A DNA stretch of 44,459 nucleotides, taken from Deltaproteobacteria bacterium HGW-Deltaproteobacteria-19. Its GTDB lineage: Bacteria; Desulfobacterota; Syntrophia; Syntrophales; PHBD01. Shown here piece by piece: positions 15,743 to 23,915 of the stretch (position 1 is the stretch's first letter; the number at the start of each line of letters is the position of its first letter). The translations under genes were made by a program, and so were the position numbers. The stretch is taken from NCBI GenBank assembly GCA_002841865.1, contig PHBD01000026.1:1-44459 (forward strand), given 5' to 3'. The notes under the pieces are model-generated. The model was not told the DNA's origin. It saw only the letters and a list, made by a program, of their open reading frames with translations, and ran no database searches.

Positions 15743-16870
15743 ATGAACCGATATCTTTATGATAACATAAAGATAGACCTTGCCAGAAAGATGATCTTCC
15801 TGACGGGGCCGCGCCAGATCGGCAAGACACATCTTGCCCGCCAGATCCTCTCCGAATACAGCCGCCCCCAGTACCTCGACTACGACGCGACGGACGACGC
15901 CCGCATCATCGCCTCCCGAAGCTGGTCCGCCGACGCGGACATCCTGGTCTTCGACGAGATTCACAAGATGAAAGGCTGGAAGCGGTTTCTCAAAGGCGTA
16001 TACGATACGAGGCGGCCGGGCCAGGCGATCCTGGTGGCGGGCAGCTCCCGCATGGAGACCTTCCGCCAGTCGGGGGAATCCCTGGCGGGACGCTACTTTC
16101 ACTATCGCTTCCAACCTTTTTCCGTACGGGAAGCGGTAGAGCTGATGGGTGCAAACGAAGCGCTGGACCGCCTGAACCGGCTTGGCGGTTTCCCGGAGCC
16201 CTTTCTCTCCGGCTCCGAGGAAGAAGCCGACCGGTGGCGCAGCCGGCATTACGCAGACCTGATCCGGGAGGACATCCCGGACTTCAGCCGGGTCCACGAA
16301 CTCCGCACGATGCGTCTGCTTCTGGAAATGCTGCGGGAACGGGTCGGATTGCCGTTATCCTTCACGGGCCTTGCGGGGGACCTGCAGATCGCCCCCAACA
16401 CCGTCCGCCGTTATGTGGAAATTCTCGAGGGCCTCTACATTGTCTTTCTTGTCCGGCCCTTCCACCGGAACGTGGCCCGGGCGATCCGGAAGGAGCCGAA
16501 GGCCTATTTTTTCGACACGGGCCTCGTCAAGGGAGGCGAGGGAATCCGGCTGGAAAACACGGTGGCCGTGAGCCTGCAGAAATATGCCTCTTTCCTCCAG
16601 GACGCCGTGGGGGAGACGGTGTCTCTCCAGTACCTGCGCACGAAGGAAAAACGGGAGGTTGATTTCGTCCTCAGCCGGGACGAGAATGTCACACACCTGA
16701 TCGAAGTGAAACTCTCCGAACCGGATCCGTCGCCCCACCTGCTCTACTTCCGGAATATGTTCCCCGAGGCGGTGTCGGTCCAGCTTGTCCGGCATCTGAA
16801 GCACGAACGGGACCTCTCCGGGGTCTCCGTCCGGGCCGCCGCGCCCTGGCTTCGGGATCTGGCCGTGTGA
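15743..16870 (+). CDS. AAA_14/DUF4143 ATPase, 375 aa
   Basis: Member of the widespread ATPase family with an N-terminal AAA domain and C-terminal DUF4143. Walker A is GPRQIGKTHLA (22-32), Walker B is ILVFDEIHKM (67-76), and the sensor stretch is AILVAGSSRME. The middle holds a winged-helix-like segment (IAPNTVRRYVEIL). The C-terminus carries a PD-(D/E)xK-like pattern, REVDFVLS ... LIEVKLSE, with the expected strand-turn-strand order. Biological role of the family is not settled; toxin-like and DNA-related roles are proposed. The start at 15743 lacks any Shine-Dalgarno and sits on the predicted transcription start. Confidence 0.88.
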   Translation: MNRYLYDNIKIDLARKMIFLTGPRQIGKTHLARQILSEYSRPQYLDYDATDDARIIASRSWSADADILVFDEIHKMKGWKRFLKGVYDTRRPGQAILVAGSSRMETFRQSGESLAGRYFHYRFQPFSVREAVELMGANEALDRLNRLGGFPEPFLSGSEEEADRWRSRHYADLIREDIPDFSRVHELRTMRLLLEMLRERVGLPLSFTGLAGDLQIAPNTVRRYVEILEGLYIVFLVRPFHRNVARAIRKEPKAYFFDTGLVKGGEGIRLENTVAVSLQKYASFLQDAVGETVSLQYLRTKEKREVDFVLSRDENVTHLIEVKLSEPDPSPHLLYFRNMFPEAVSVQLVRHLKHERDLSGVSVRAAAPWLRDLAV

Positions 16871-16940
16871 GCAATCCTCTCGTGTTCGAATGCCGGCCGA
16901 AAATACAGCGCGCGGCACCGGTCCTGAATGGCGGCCCTGC

Positions 16941-18200
16941 CTACTTCCAACTCCGCTCATCGACGATCCGCCTGTCCTCGTCCGTGAGCGTCCCCGGCTT
17001 CAGGAATTCGATCCGGTCGATCCGGACGGTGCAGATCTCCCGGAAGGCCTTGTGGAAGGCCTGCTCCAGGGAGGAAAAATCGCCGCTCGGCTCCGCCGGA
17101 TCGATGCGCACGTTCAGCCGGTCCTCGTGGCCGCTGCGGCCGACGACGATCTGGAACTTCCGGATCTCCGGGAATTTTGCATCCACCTGCTGGAGCTGGC
17201 TCGGGGCGACGAAGAGGCCCCGGACCTTCACGGCGTCCCCCACCCGGCCCAGGATCCCGGCGAGGCGGTATGACGTCCTCCCGCACGGGCAAGGCTCTTC
17301 GACAATCCGGGACAGGTCGCCGGTGCCGAAGCGGAACAGGTAGAAGATGTCGTTGAACCGCGTCACGACGATCTCTCCCGGCGTCCCCGGCGGAACGGCC
17401 TTCCCCGTCGCAGGATCGACGATCTCGACGTAAACCTCCTCGCAGAGGTGCCAGCCCTTCTTTTCACGGCACTCGTAGGCGACGTCCCCCACCTCCGTTG
17501 CACCGTACATCTGGTAGGTATCGATGCCGAACTCCGTCTCGAAGCGCTCGCGCATGGCCGGAAACAGGGGCTCGGCGGCGAAGCAGGCCTTCCGGACCCG
17601 GAAATCCTTCCGGAAGTCGTACCCCATCTCCCGGGCCTTCTCGATGATTGCCATCAGGAAGCTCGGCGTCCCCGTGTAAGCCGTGGCGCCGAGGTCGCGG
17701 ATCAACTGCACCTGGGCCTGGGCGCTCGAGGCCCCCGATGGGATGACCGTCGCGCCGACTTTCCGCAGCCCCCCGTGGAAGGTCAGCCCCGCCGCGACCA
17801 TGTGGTAGGAGAAGGCATTCAGGACCACGTCGCCCTTCGCGAGCCCGGCGGCCTTGTAGGCCCGGGCCCAGAGGACATCCTCCTCACCCAGGTGGGGCTC
17901 GTAGACGGGACCGGGAGAGATGAAGATCCGGTCTATCTCGGCGTCGGGGTTCTCCAGGCCCGCATAGGGCGGGCGTTCCAGCTCCATCTCCACGAGCCTT
18001 TCCCGGGAGATGACCGGCAGGCGTTCGAAATCGGCCACCGTCTTGATGTCCCCGGGGTTGACGCCCAGGTCCTCGAATCCCTTTCGCAGGACGGTCGATT
18101 GGCGGCGGGCGGCTTCCACCATCCGGGAGAGCGCCTCCACCTGAATGCGAAGCCGTTCCTCCCGGCGCAGGGTTTCCCGGTCGTCGAAATAGGGTTCCAT
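16941..18200 (-). CDS. PaaK-like phenylacetate-CoA ligase family protein, 419 aa
   Basis: AMP-forming acyl-CoA ligase of the phenylacetate-CoA ligase type: activates a carboxylic acid as acyl-AMP and then thioesterifies it to CoA. Visible motifs are YTGTPSFL, QMYGATEVGDVAYEC (adenine/acyl-AMP binding), FRFGTGDLS with the ribose-binding Asp, and GRVGDAVKVRG before the C-terminal hinge domain. The C-terminal ACT-like PaaK domain follows. The ATG at 18200 has AAGGAGGACATC upstream. Length is normal. The acid substrate cannot be assigned; an aromatic acid is likely for this family. It stands alone with its own promoter. Confidence 0.9.
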   Translation of the reverse strand: MEPYFDDRETLRREERLRIQVEALSRMVEAARRQSTVLRKGFEDLGVNPGDIKTVADFERLPVISRERLVEMELERPPYAGLENPDAEIDRIFISPGPVYEPHLGEEDVLWARAYKAAGLAKGDVVLNAFSYHMVAAGLTFHGGLRKVGATVIPSGASSAQAQVQLIRDLGATAYTGTPSFLMAIIEKAREMGYDFRKDFRVRKACFAAEPLFPAMRERFETEFGIDTYQMYGATEVGDVAYECREKKGWHLCEEVYVEIVDPATGKAVPPGTPGEIVVTRFNDIFYLFRFGTGDLSRIVEEPCPCGRTSYRLAGILGRVGDAVKVRGLFVAPSQLQQVDAKFPEIRKFQIVVGRSGHEDRLNVRIDPAEPSGDFSSLEQAFHKAFREICTVRIDRIEFLKPGTLTDEDRRIVDERSWK

Positions 18201-18232
18201 GATGTCCTCCTTGGCGTATTGAAGATCCGAAG

Positions 18233-18266
18233 GCGCCCCCGGTGGGGATCGCATGCCCCGGGGCGC
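18233..18266 (-). promoter_or_regulatory. GC-rich stem-loop in the 5' leader of the CoA-ligase gene
   Basis: GCGCCCC (18233-18239) pairs with GGGGCGC (18260-18266). On the minus strand the hairpin would sit right at the 5' end of the message from the predicted promoter and 33 bases before the ATG. It might stabilise or regulate the transcript; no known riboswitch is recognised. Confidence 0.3.
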
Positions 18267-18277
18267 ATCCTGCAGGG

Positions 18278-18306
18278 TTTGTAGGGGAAAGCCCGATGCT
18301 TGTCAA
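18278..18306 (-). promoter_or_regulatory. sigma-70-type promoter for the CoA-ligase gene
   Basis: On the minus strand: TTGACA (18306-18301), 17-base spacer and TACAAA (18283-18278). The -35 is perfect and the -10 matches at four of six positions. Transcription would start near 18271, giving a leader of about 70 bases. Confidence 0.55.
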
Positions 18307-18433
18307 ACCGGCATTCCGGGCCCGCAAGCAGTGCCGGTATGTGACGATGTATCCGGGCGATATCGACGCGGGGAGAGACGGAGCCTGGCGGACTCCTAAA
18401 TGTGAACTTTCCGGGGCGTCCCGGTCGATGCTT

Positions 18434-19426
18434 TCAGCCGGCAGTGCAGACCCGGTCACGCCCTTCCTGCTTGGCCCGCTTCACCGCCCCCCGGACGGAC
18501 TGGAGGATGTCCCCCGCCGTCTCTCCATGCTGCGGGGAAGCCGCCACGCCGATTGAAAGGGTGACTCGCCGCAGGTGCTGGTGTCCTTCCTTCTGCTCCT
18601 GGTCCTTGAGCATCTCCCGCAGGTTCTCCGCCCGGCGCCGGGCGGCGTCGAGGCCGCTTCCCGGGAAAATCAGGACGAATTCGTCGGCCCCCCAGCGGCA
18701 GGCGATGTCTTCGTCCCGGATGTTCCCGCCGAGGAACGTTCCCAGATCGCGGATGATCTGTTCCCCTTCTTCGATGCCGTGGGTCTGGTTGATGTGGCCG
18801 AGATGGTCGATGTCTATGAACACGACGCCCACGGACAGTCCCTGCCTCCCGGCTTTTTTCAGCTCCCGCTCCAGCGTTGCCTCCAGGTAGCGTCGGTTGA
18901 CGAGCCCCGTCAGGGGATCCCGGGTGGAGAGTCCGCTCAGTTCCTCCCGGAGCTGGACGTTCTTCATGGCCAGCCGGACCTGCTGGGCCGCCACAAGGGC
19001 CAGTTGCTCGGCCGCGTCGATGGACCGCACCGACGCCCCAGGGGGCAGGTCGAAGCGGATGTGAAGCAGCCCGAGAAACTCTCCATGGACCGTCATGGGT
19101 ACGCACAGAGACGCACGCCCGTCCGTCTCTCCTTCCGTGTGGCGGCAAGGGAGCCCCTTCGTTGTCCCTGCCACCAGGTGCGGCCGGTTCCTGCGCAATG
19201 CATGACATTCTTCCGGGGTAAAAACGGCTTCCCCCGGTGCATCCCCCCAGCGAGCCTCGGCCTCCAGCAGGTCCCGGACGGCGCGGTGCCGATAAAAGGC
19301 GCCGGCCGGGAACAGGCGGGCCATTTCCCGGCCGAGGACGCCGCAGGCCTCCTCCATCGTGAAGGAGGCACAGAGCAGGTCCGCCATCTTGATCAGCCGC
19401 TTCAACTTGTCCTTAGCAACGGCCAT
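18434..19426 (-). CDS. GAF-GGDEF-type diguanylate cyclase-like protein with GADEF motif, 330 aa
   Basis: Cytoplasmic signalling protein with an N-terminal GAF-like sensor (about 10-155) and a C-terminal GGDEF domain (165-325). The metal-binding FIDIDHL (203-209) and a full RxxD product-inhibition site RDED (237-240) at the right spacing are present. The signature itself is GADEF (246-250) and the HINQTHG loop replaces the usual ND with NQ. Cyclic-di-GMP synthesis is therefore possible but uncertain; it could be a c-di-GMP sensor. The start overlaps the end of the upstream metallophosphoesterase gene by 14 bases, so the two are translationally coupled. Confidence 0.85.
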   Translation of the reverse strand: MAVAKDKLKRLIKMADLLCASFTMEEACGVLGREMARLFPAGAFYRHRAVRDLLEAEARWGDAPGEAVFTPEECHALRRNRPHLVAGTTKGLPCRHTEGETDGRASLCVPMTVHGEFLGLLHIRFDLPPGASVRSIDAAEQLALVAAQQVRLAMKNVQLREELSGLSTRDPLTGLVNRRYLEATLERELKKAGRQGLSVGVVFIDIDHLGHINQTHGIEEGEQIIRDLGTFLGGNIRDEDIACRWGADEFVLIFPGSGLDAARRRAENLREMLKDQEQKEGHQHLRRVTLSIGVAASPQHGETAGDILQSVRGAVKRAKQEGRDRVCTAG

Positions 19427-21086
19427 GGAGAACTCCTTCGATTTTTCTTCGATAGGCCTCGGGGGCGACGATTCCCAGTTCCTTCAGGCCGGCATCAAAT
19501 TCCTTCATGGTTCGAACCTGCGCGGACGTATTCAGGAAAATCTCCATGTATGCCCCGCCGGTCCCCTCGATCTCTCCGCGGAATGCCCCATCCGAATCGA
19601 GCCGTTCCTCCACCGCGGTGACAGTGCCGGGTTCCAGCAAGCGCCCTACGGACCGGTAGGCGGCAAACCGCTGGGCGGCGTCGCACTCGTAATCCTTCGC
19701 CCGGATGCTTCGATCCACTCGCCCCAGGTCGATGCCGTCGACGACGGCAACTCCCGGAAAGGCTTCCAGCTCCACCCGAAGCGCCTCCAGCGCTTCTTCG
19801 AACCAGGGGCTCTCTTCATCCACCCCTGTGCCCGCCTTTCCGGGAAGATCAGCGCGGTGGAGATAGACGGCCAGATCCAGGCGGGGCGACGATCCGAAGG
19901 GCGCAAGGCTGCCGCCGCTCACAAGGTCCACCCCTGCGTCCACGCCGCGGCGCGCCCCGATCCGGCGGCAGGACTCGACGACATGTCTCTGCAGGGGCCC
20001 GGTATCGACTGTCCCGTCGGGACCGGGGAAAAACCGGGCCATGAGGGTGACCATTCGCTCCCGCGGTTCCCGGCTGCTGCCCTCCCCTTCACGCTCCAGA
20101 CTCATCGCTCGCAGGTGGGCTCCGTAACGATCCCGGTCCACCACGGTCTTGGACCATCCCTCGCTGCCGGGCTCGAAGGCGACGACGTCATGGACGTCGC
20201 TCCGGACCAGCTTCCTCAAGATGACCCGGGCGATCCGCCGATGATCCACCTCAATGGCATAGAAAAACCCGCCCTCGTCAATCCCCCCGCCGGGGGCATG
20301 GACCTCTCCGAAATTCGAGGGATTGAGATACACCGTTCCGTCGATTTCCTCGAAGCCCCACTGGTCGTGAAGATGGCCCGTCAGGCATAGAAGCGCCCCG
20401 TTCTGTTCGCAGTAGCGCCGGAGATCCGGCGAGCCGCTCTCCCCCTGGGAGGGGAGATGGTCGAGGACGCCGTGGGCCGGCTTGTGCGTCGCCACAATGT
20501 CCGGCCGCGCCTCGCCGAAGAACCGGACCATCTCGCTGGCGCCCCGGTCGGCGTGGTATTTTACCGTATACTGCTGCGGGATGCCCGGGGTAAACACATC
20601 GGCGCCCCCGTATCCGGCGATCCTCAAGTCCCCGACCTGAACCCAGTGCCGGTGGAGGTCCCTCTCATGGAGGGAGGTGTACTGGAGGTCCATGTCGTAA
20701 TTCCCCGGAAGGCATAGGATCCGCGCGCCCGATTTGAGACGCAGGATGCTCTCGAGGATCTTGTACTTCTGCTGCATGACCCGGCGGCCCCGGATGGTCT
20801 CCTCCCGGAACTCCGCCGCCTGCCGCCGGACGTCCTCCGATACGTCGGCCCGTTTCAGCAGGGCGTTGATAAAATCTTCGACGTCGATTTCCCCGTATCC
20901 CAGCTGATGGCGAAGTCCGGAAAAGGACGCCTGCTTCTTTCTGTAGCGGGCGGACATTTCTTTCGTGTAGAAGGGCCGATCGATGAGGTCGCCCGCGATG
21001 ACGTAGACGTCGGCGCTTGTCCGGGACAGGAGTTCCTTGACCCGGCCAAAGGCATCGTGGACATCGGAGAGGTAGACAAGCTCCAT
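19413..21086 (-). CDS. calcineurin-like metallophosphoesterase fused to a nucleotidyltransferase-like domain, 557 aa
   Basis: Residues 1-300 form a two-metal phosphoesterase: SDVHD (D8, H10), AGDLID (GD at 32-33), PGNYD (127-131), THKPAHG (H201) and LTGHLHD (236-241). A helical insert (about 40-115) splits the domain. After a linker, residues 381-500 resemble a minimal nucleotidyltransferase: a GGS loop (391-393) followed ten residues later by RLDLAVYL (402-409), then VVDGIDL and an RFAAYRSVGRLL helix. The usual first Asp of the DxD pair is Arg, so that domain may be inactive. The ATG at 21086 begins exactly with the phosphoesterase strand MELVYLSD; the longer frame is ignored. Substrate unknown; it heads an operon with the GGDEF-like gene. 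Confidence 0.82.
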   Translation of the reverse strand: MELVYLSDVHDAFGRVKELLSRTSADVYVIAGDLIDRPFYTKEMSARYRKKQASFSGLRHQLGYGEIDVEDFINALLKRADVSEDVRRQAAEFREETIRGRRVMQQKYKILESILRLKSGARILCLPGNYDMDLQYTSLHERDLHRHWVQVGDLRIAGYGGADVFTPGIPQQYTVKYHADRGASEMVRFFGEARPDIVATHKPAHGVLDHLPSQGESGSPDLRRYCEQNGALLCLTGHLHDQWGFEEIDGTVYLNPSNFGEVHAPGGGIDEGGFFYAIEVDHRRIARVILRKLVRSDVHDVVAFEPGSEGWSKTVVDRDRYGAHLRAMSLEREGEGSSREPRERMVTLMARFFPGPDGTVDTGPLQRHVVESCRRIGARRGVDAGVDLVSGGSLAPFGSSPRLDLAVYLHRADLPGKAGTGVDEESPWFEEALEALRVELEAFPGVAVVDGIDLGRVDRSIRAKDYECDAAQRFAAYRSVGRLLEPGTVTAVEERLDSDGAFRGEIEGTGGAYMEIFLNTSAQVRTMKEFDAGLKELGIVAPEAYRRKIEGVLHGRC

Positions 21087-21113
21087 GGGCTCAATCCGGT
21101 GGAGGATGATGCC

Positions 21114-21142
21114 TGTATAACACGAATCACCTTCCCGGTCAG
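21114..21142 (-). promoter_or_regulatory. promoter for the metallophosphoesterase-GGDEF operon
   Basis: On the minus strand CTGACC (21142-21137), a 17-base spacer and TATACA (21119-21114). Four of six matches in each hexamer. It is back to back with the gspE promoter in the 155-base intergenic region. Confidence 0.42.
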
Positions 21143-21170
21143 CATGGACATGCCGGCGGCATATCAGCCG

Positions 21171-21199
21171 TTGAAGAATATTCCCGCTTCCCCTATAAT
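21171..21199 (+). promoter_or_regulatory. sigma-70-type promoter for gspE
   Basis: TTGAAG (21171-21176), 17-base spacer and a perfect TATAAT (21194-21199). Predicted start near 21206, giving a leader of about 36 bases before the ATG at 21242. Confidence 0.7.
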
Positions 21200-21241
21200 G
21201 ATCCCGCTTTACGGTACACATCCGGCGAGGGCATTGAAATC

Positions 21242-22867
21242 ATGAGACATCCGGTTGTTCGGCAGAACGGAGACGAAACAGAGAGTGAGGCGGGGCGGTC
21301 CGACGGGACGCAAAAATCCGCCCATGTCCGTTCGGTATCCTTCGACGAACGGGTTCCCGTCCCCCGCAGCCTTCTTGTAAACCTCAAACACGAATACCTG
21401 CACCGCGAGGGATGGGTACCCCTGGAGCGGCGGGAAGGACGGGTCTCGGTCCTGGTGGACGACCCGGACGACCTGCCGCGGCGGGACAGCATCGAAAACC
21501 TGCTGAAGACGAAACAGATCGAGTACTGCCTGGCATCCCGGGAAGACATTCTGAAGTTCATCGATCATTTCTACGGAACGGCCTACCTGAAGGAAGCCTC
21601 CAGAACAAAGGAAAATGCGGCTGAGAACGGAGATCGGCGGGACGAATTCGTGGACATCACCGAGACGGACGGAACCATCGTCCGCCTGGTGAACGAGATC
21701 ATCAACGAGGCCTGCCTGCGACGCGCCTCGGACATCCATATCGAGCCGGACGTCCGGGACCGGGAGGTAATCGTCCGGTTCCGCGTCGACGGCGAGTGCT
21801 TTCCGTACCGCTCGCTGCCCTACGACTACCGCGCGGCGATTGTCTCGCGCATCAAGATTCTCTCCAACCTGGATATCACGGAGCGGCGCCTGCCCCAGGA
21901 CGGGAAGATCCGGTACACGCGGCCCAACGGCGAAGACATCGAACTCCGGGTGGCCACCATGCCGACCCACGGCTACGTGGAGGACGTGGTCCTGAGGATC
22001 CTGACCCGGGGAAAGATCATGACCCTGGACGAACTGGGGATGCCGCCGGATACCCTGGCCCTGTTCATCGAGCAGCTCGACAAGCCCTACGGGTTGATCC
22101 TGATCGTCGGACCCACCGGTTCCGGCAAGACCACGACGGCCCACGCCGCTCTCCACCGGCTGAACCGCCCCAACACCAAGATCTGGACCGCCGAAGATCC
22201 CGTCGAGATCACGCAGAAGGGGATACGCCAGGTCCAGATGCACCACAAGATCGGTCTGGATTTCGGTACGGCCATGCGGGCCTTCCTGCGCTCCGATCCG
22301 GACATCATCATGGTGGGGGAAATGCGGGATTACGAAACGGCCAAGATGGGCGTCGAGGCGTCCACGACGGGCCATCTCGTCCTCTCCACCCTGCACACGA
22401 ACAATGCCCCGGAGACCATCGTCCGCCTCCTGGACATGAAGATCGACCCTTTCGGTTTCGCCGACTCGCTTCTGTGCGTCCTGGCCCAGCGTCTCGTCCG
22501 GCGCCTCTGCGTCCACTGCCGCGAATCCCTCCCCATCAGCCGGGAGGAGTGGGACGACATGGTGCGGAACTACGGCGAGAAGGCCTTCGCCCCCCTGAAC
22601 ATGGAGTATTCGGCGGATCGCCGGATCAACCGTGCAAGAGGCTGCCCGGAGTGCAACGGAACCGGATACCGCGGCATGATGGGCATCTATGAGCTTCTGG
22701 TGGCCAGCGACGGCATCAAGCAGATGATCATCAGCCGGAAATCCATTGCCTCCATCCGGAAGACCGCCACGGCGGAGGGGATGAACACCCTGCTGCAGAG
22801 CGGAATCCGGAAGGTGCTGGAGGGAGAGACGGACTTCATCGAGATCCTGAGCGTCTGCCTGCGCTGA
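21242..22867 (+). CDS. gspE: type II secretion / type IV pilus assembly ATPase (GspE/PilB family), 541 aa
   Basis: Hexameric cytoplasmic ATPase that powers pseudopilus or pilus assembly. An N-terminal domain (about 35-120) precedes the two-lobe motor: ASDIHIEP (162-169), Walker A GPTGSGKTTT (290-299), Asp box TAEDPVEI (316-323), Walker B SDPDIIMVGE (351-360), and His box GHLVLSTLHT (377-386). A zinc tetracysteine is formed by CVHC (423-426) and CPEC (468-471). Length and motif set are complete. It is separated by 11 kb from the gspI-J-K-L-M-C operon, whose products it could serve. The Shine-Dalgarno is weak. GspE and PilB cannot be told apart with certainty. Confidence 0.9.
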   Translation: MRHPVVRQNGDETESEAGRSDGTQKSAHVRSVSFDERVPVPRSLLVNLKHEYLHREGWVPLERREGRVSVLVDDPDDLPRRDSIENLLKTKQIEYCLASREDILKFIDHFYGTAYLKEASRTKENAAENGDRRDEFVDITETDGTIVRLVNEIINEACLRRASDIHIEPDVRDREVIVRFRVDGECFPYRSLPYDYRAAIVSRIKILSNLDITERRLPQDGKIRYTRPNGEDIELRVATMPTHGYVEDVVLRILTRGKIMTLDELGMPPDTLALFIEQLDKPYGLILIVGPTGSGKTTTAHAALHRLNRPNTKIWTAEDPVEITQKGIRQVQMHHKIGLDFGTAMRAFLRSDPDIIMVGEMRDYETAKMGVEASTTGHLVLSTLHTNNAPETIVRLLDMKIDPFGFADSLLCVLAQRLVRRLCVHCRESLPISREEWDDMVRNYGEKAFAPLNMEYSADRRINRARGCPECNGTGYRGMMGIYELLVASDGIKQMIISRKSIASIRKTATAEGMNTLLQSGIRKVLEGETDFIEILSVCLR

Positions 22868-22958
22868 GGGAAAAGGGGTTGGAAAACAGAGTGGCCGCCA
22901 CGACCGGATCCGATGGCGAGAGAACGATCCAACCGGGGAATGAACGGGGAGGGAATCC

Positions 22959-23912
22959 GTGAAGCACAGAATGTTCGTATGGGCCGCCTGGGCGGTCCTG
23001 TTGATCGCCCTTCTGGCGGGCTGCCGCAACACCTTCGTGAATGCCATCATTGCCGGCGACGGTCCGGCGGTCACAAGCTTCCTGAATCAGGGGAGCGATG
23101 TGAACGAAAAGGGAGCCGACGGCTTCACTCCCCTTCATTGGGCGGCATACTACGGCAAGGCGGACATCATCACGCTGCTCGTCAGCCGGGGCGCCAATGT
23201 GAATGCATCTTCGCCATACGGCACCCCCCTGACCCTGGCGTCACAATACGGTTTTACCGCCGCCGTCAAGGCACTCCTCGATGCCGGTGCCGATCCCTCC
23301 ATAAAGGACGCCTCCGGGCAGACAGCCGCGGGCTATGCACAACAGGGTGGGTTCACGGAGATCGTCGCTCTTCTCGGCGGTGCCCCTTCGCAGCACGCCC
23401 GGGCGATGGCCCGGCCGGAGCCGCAGCCCGCGACCCCTCCTCCCGCGTCCGTGCCCGGTCCGACCCCCGTCCCGGTCGAAGCGGCTCCCGCGCCGGCTGA
23501 ATCGTCAGCCCCCGTCCGGATCGCCGTCTACAATTTCCAGTCCCTGACGATCGACGCCTCCGCGGTTTCCGCGCCCATTACAGACACCCTCAGCCACACC
23601 CTCCGGAAGACCCCCTCGTTCCATCTCGTGGAACGGAAGGAACTGGAGGAGTTTCTGAGCCTCAACGATCTCCAGCAGAACGAAAAGCTGGGCGACATCA
23701 TACACGTCGGCGAACGGATGGGTATCCCTTACATCGTGGCGGGCAGCGTGGAGAAGAAAAAAACCGTTTATATCGTGCACTGCCGCCTGATCGACGTCCC
23801 GGCGAGAAAAGTGATCATGGACAGGCAGGCCCGCTCATTCGGCGAAGCCGGCCTCAACCGGGAGGTGGAGAAACTCGGCGAAGCCATTGCCAGGGCGATC
23901 CGGAGCCGGTAG
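22959..23912 (+). CDS. ankyrin-repeat lipoprotein with CsgG/FlgO-like C-terminal domain, 317 aa
   Basis: Lipoprotein signal peptide with lipobox LLAGC (C22). Residues 30-143 hold about three ankyrin repeats (DGFTPLHWAAYYGKADIITLL is the clearest, first residues shown). A Pro/Ala-rich linker (about 150-186) leads to a domain like those in CsgG/FlgO-type outer-membrane assembly lipoproteins: a start strand RIAVYNFQS, the helix LSHTLRKTPSFHLVERKEL, and PYIVAGSVEK. The GTG at 22959 follows GGGGAGGGA. It lies 91 bases after gspE and converges on the flavoenzyme gene with only three bases between stops. Function unknown. Confidence 0.8.
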   Translation: MKHRMFVWAAWAVLLIALLAGCRNTFVNAIIAGDGPAVTSFLNQGSDVNEKGADGFTPLHWAAYYGKADIITLLVSRGANVNASSPYGTPLTLASQYGFTAAVKALLDAGADPSIKDASGQTAAGYAQQGGFTEIVALLGGAPSQHARAMARPEPQPATPPPASVPGPTPVPVEAAPAPAESSAPVRIAVYNFQSLTIDASAVSAPITDTLSHTLRKTPSFHLVERKELEEFLSLNDLQQNEKLGDIIHVGERMGIPYIVAGSVEKKKTVYIVHCRLIDVPARKVIMDRQARSFGEAGLNREVEKLGEAIARAIRSR

Positions 23913-23915
23913 GTT

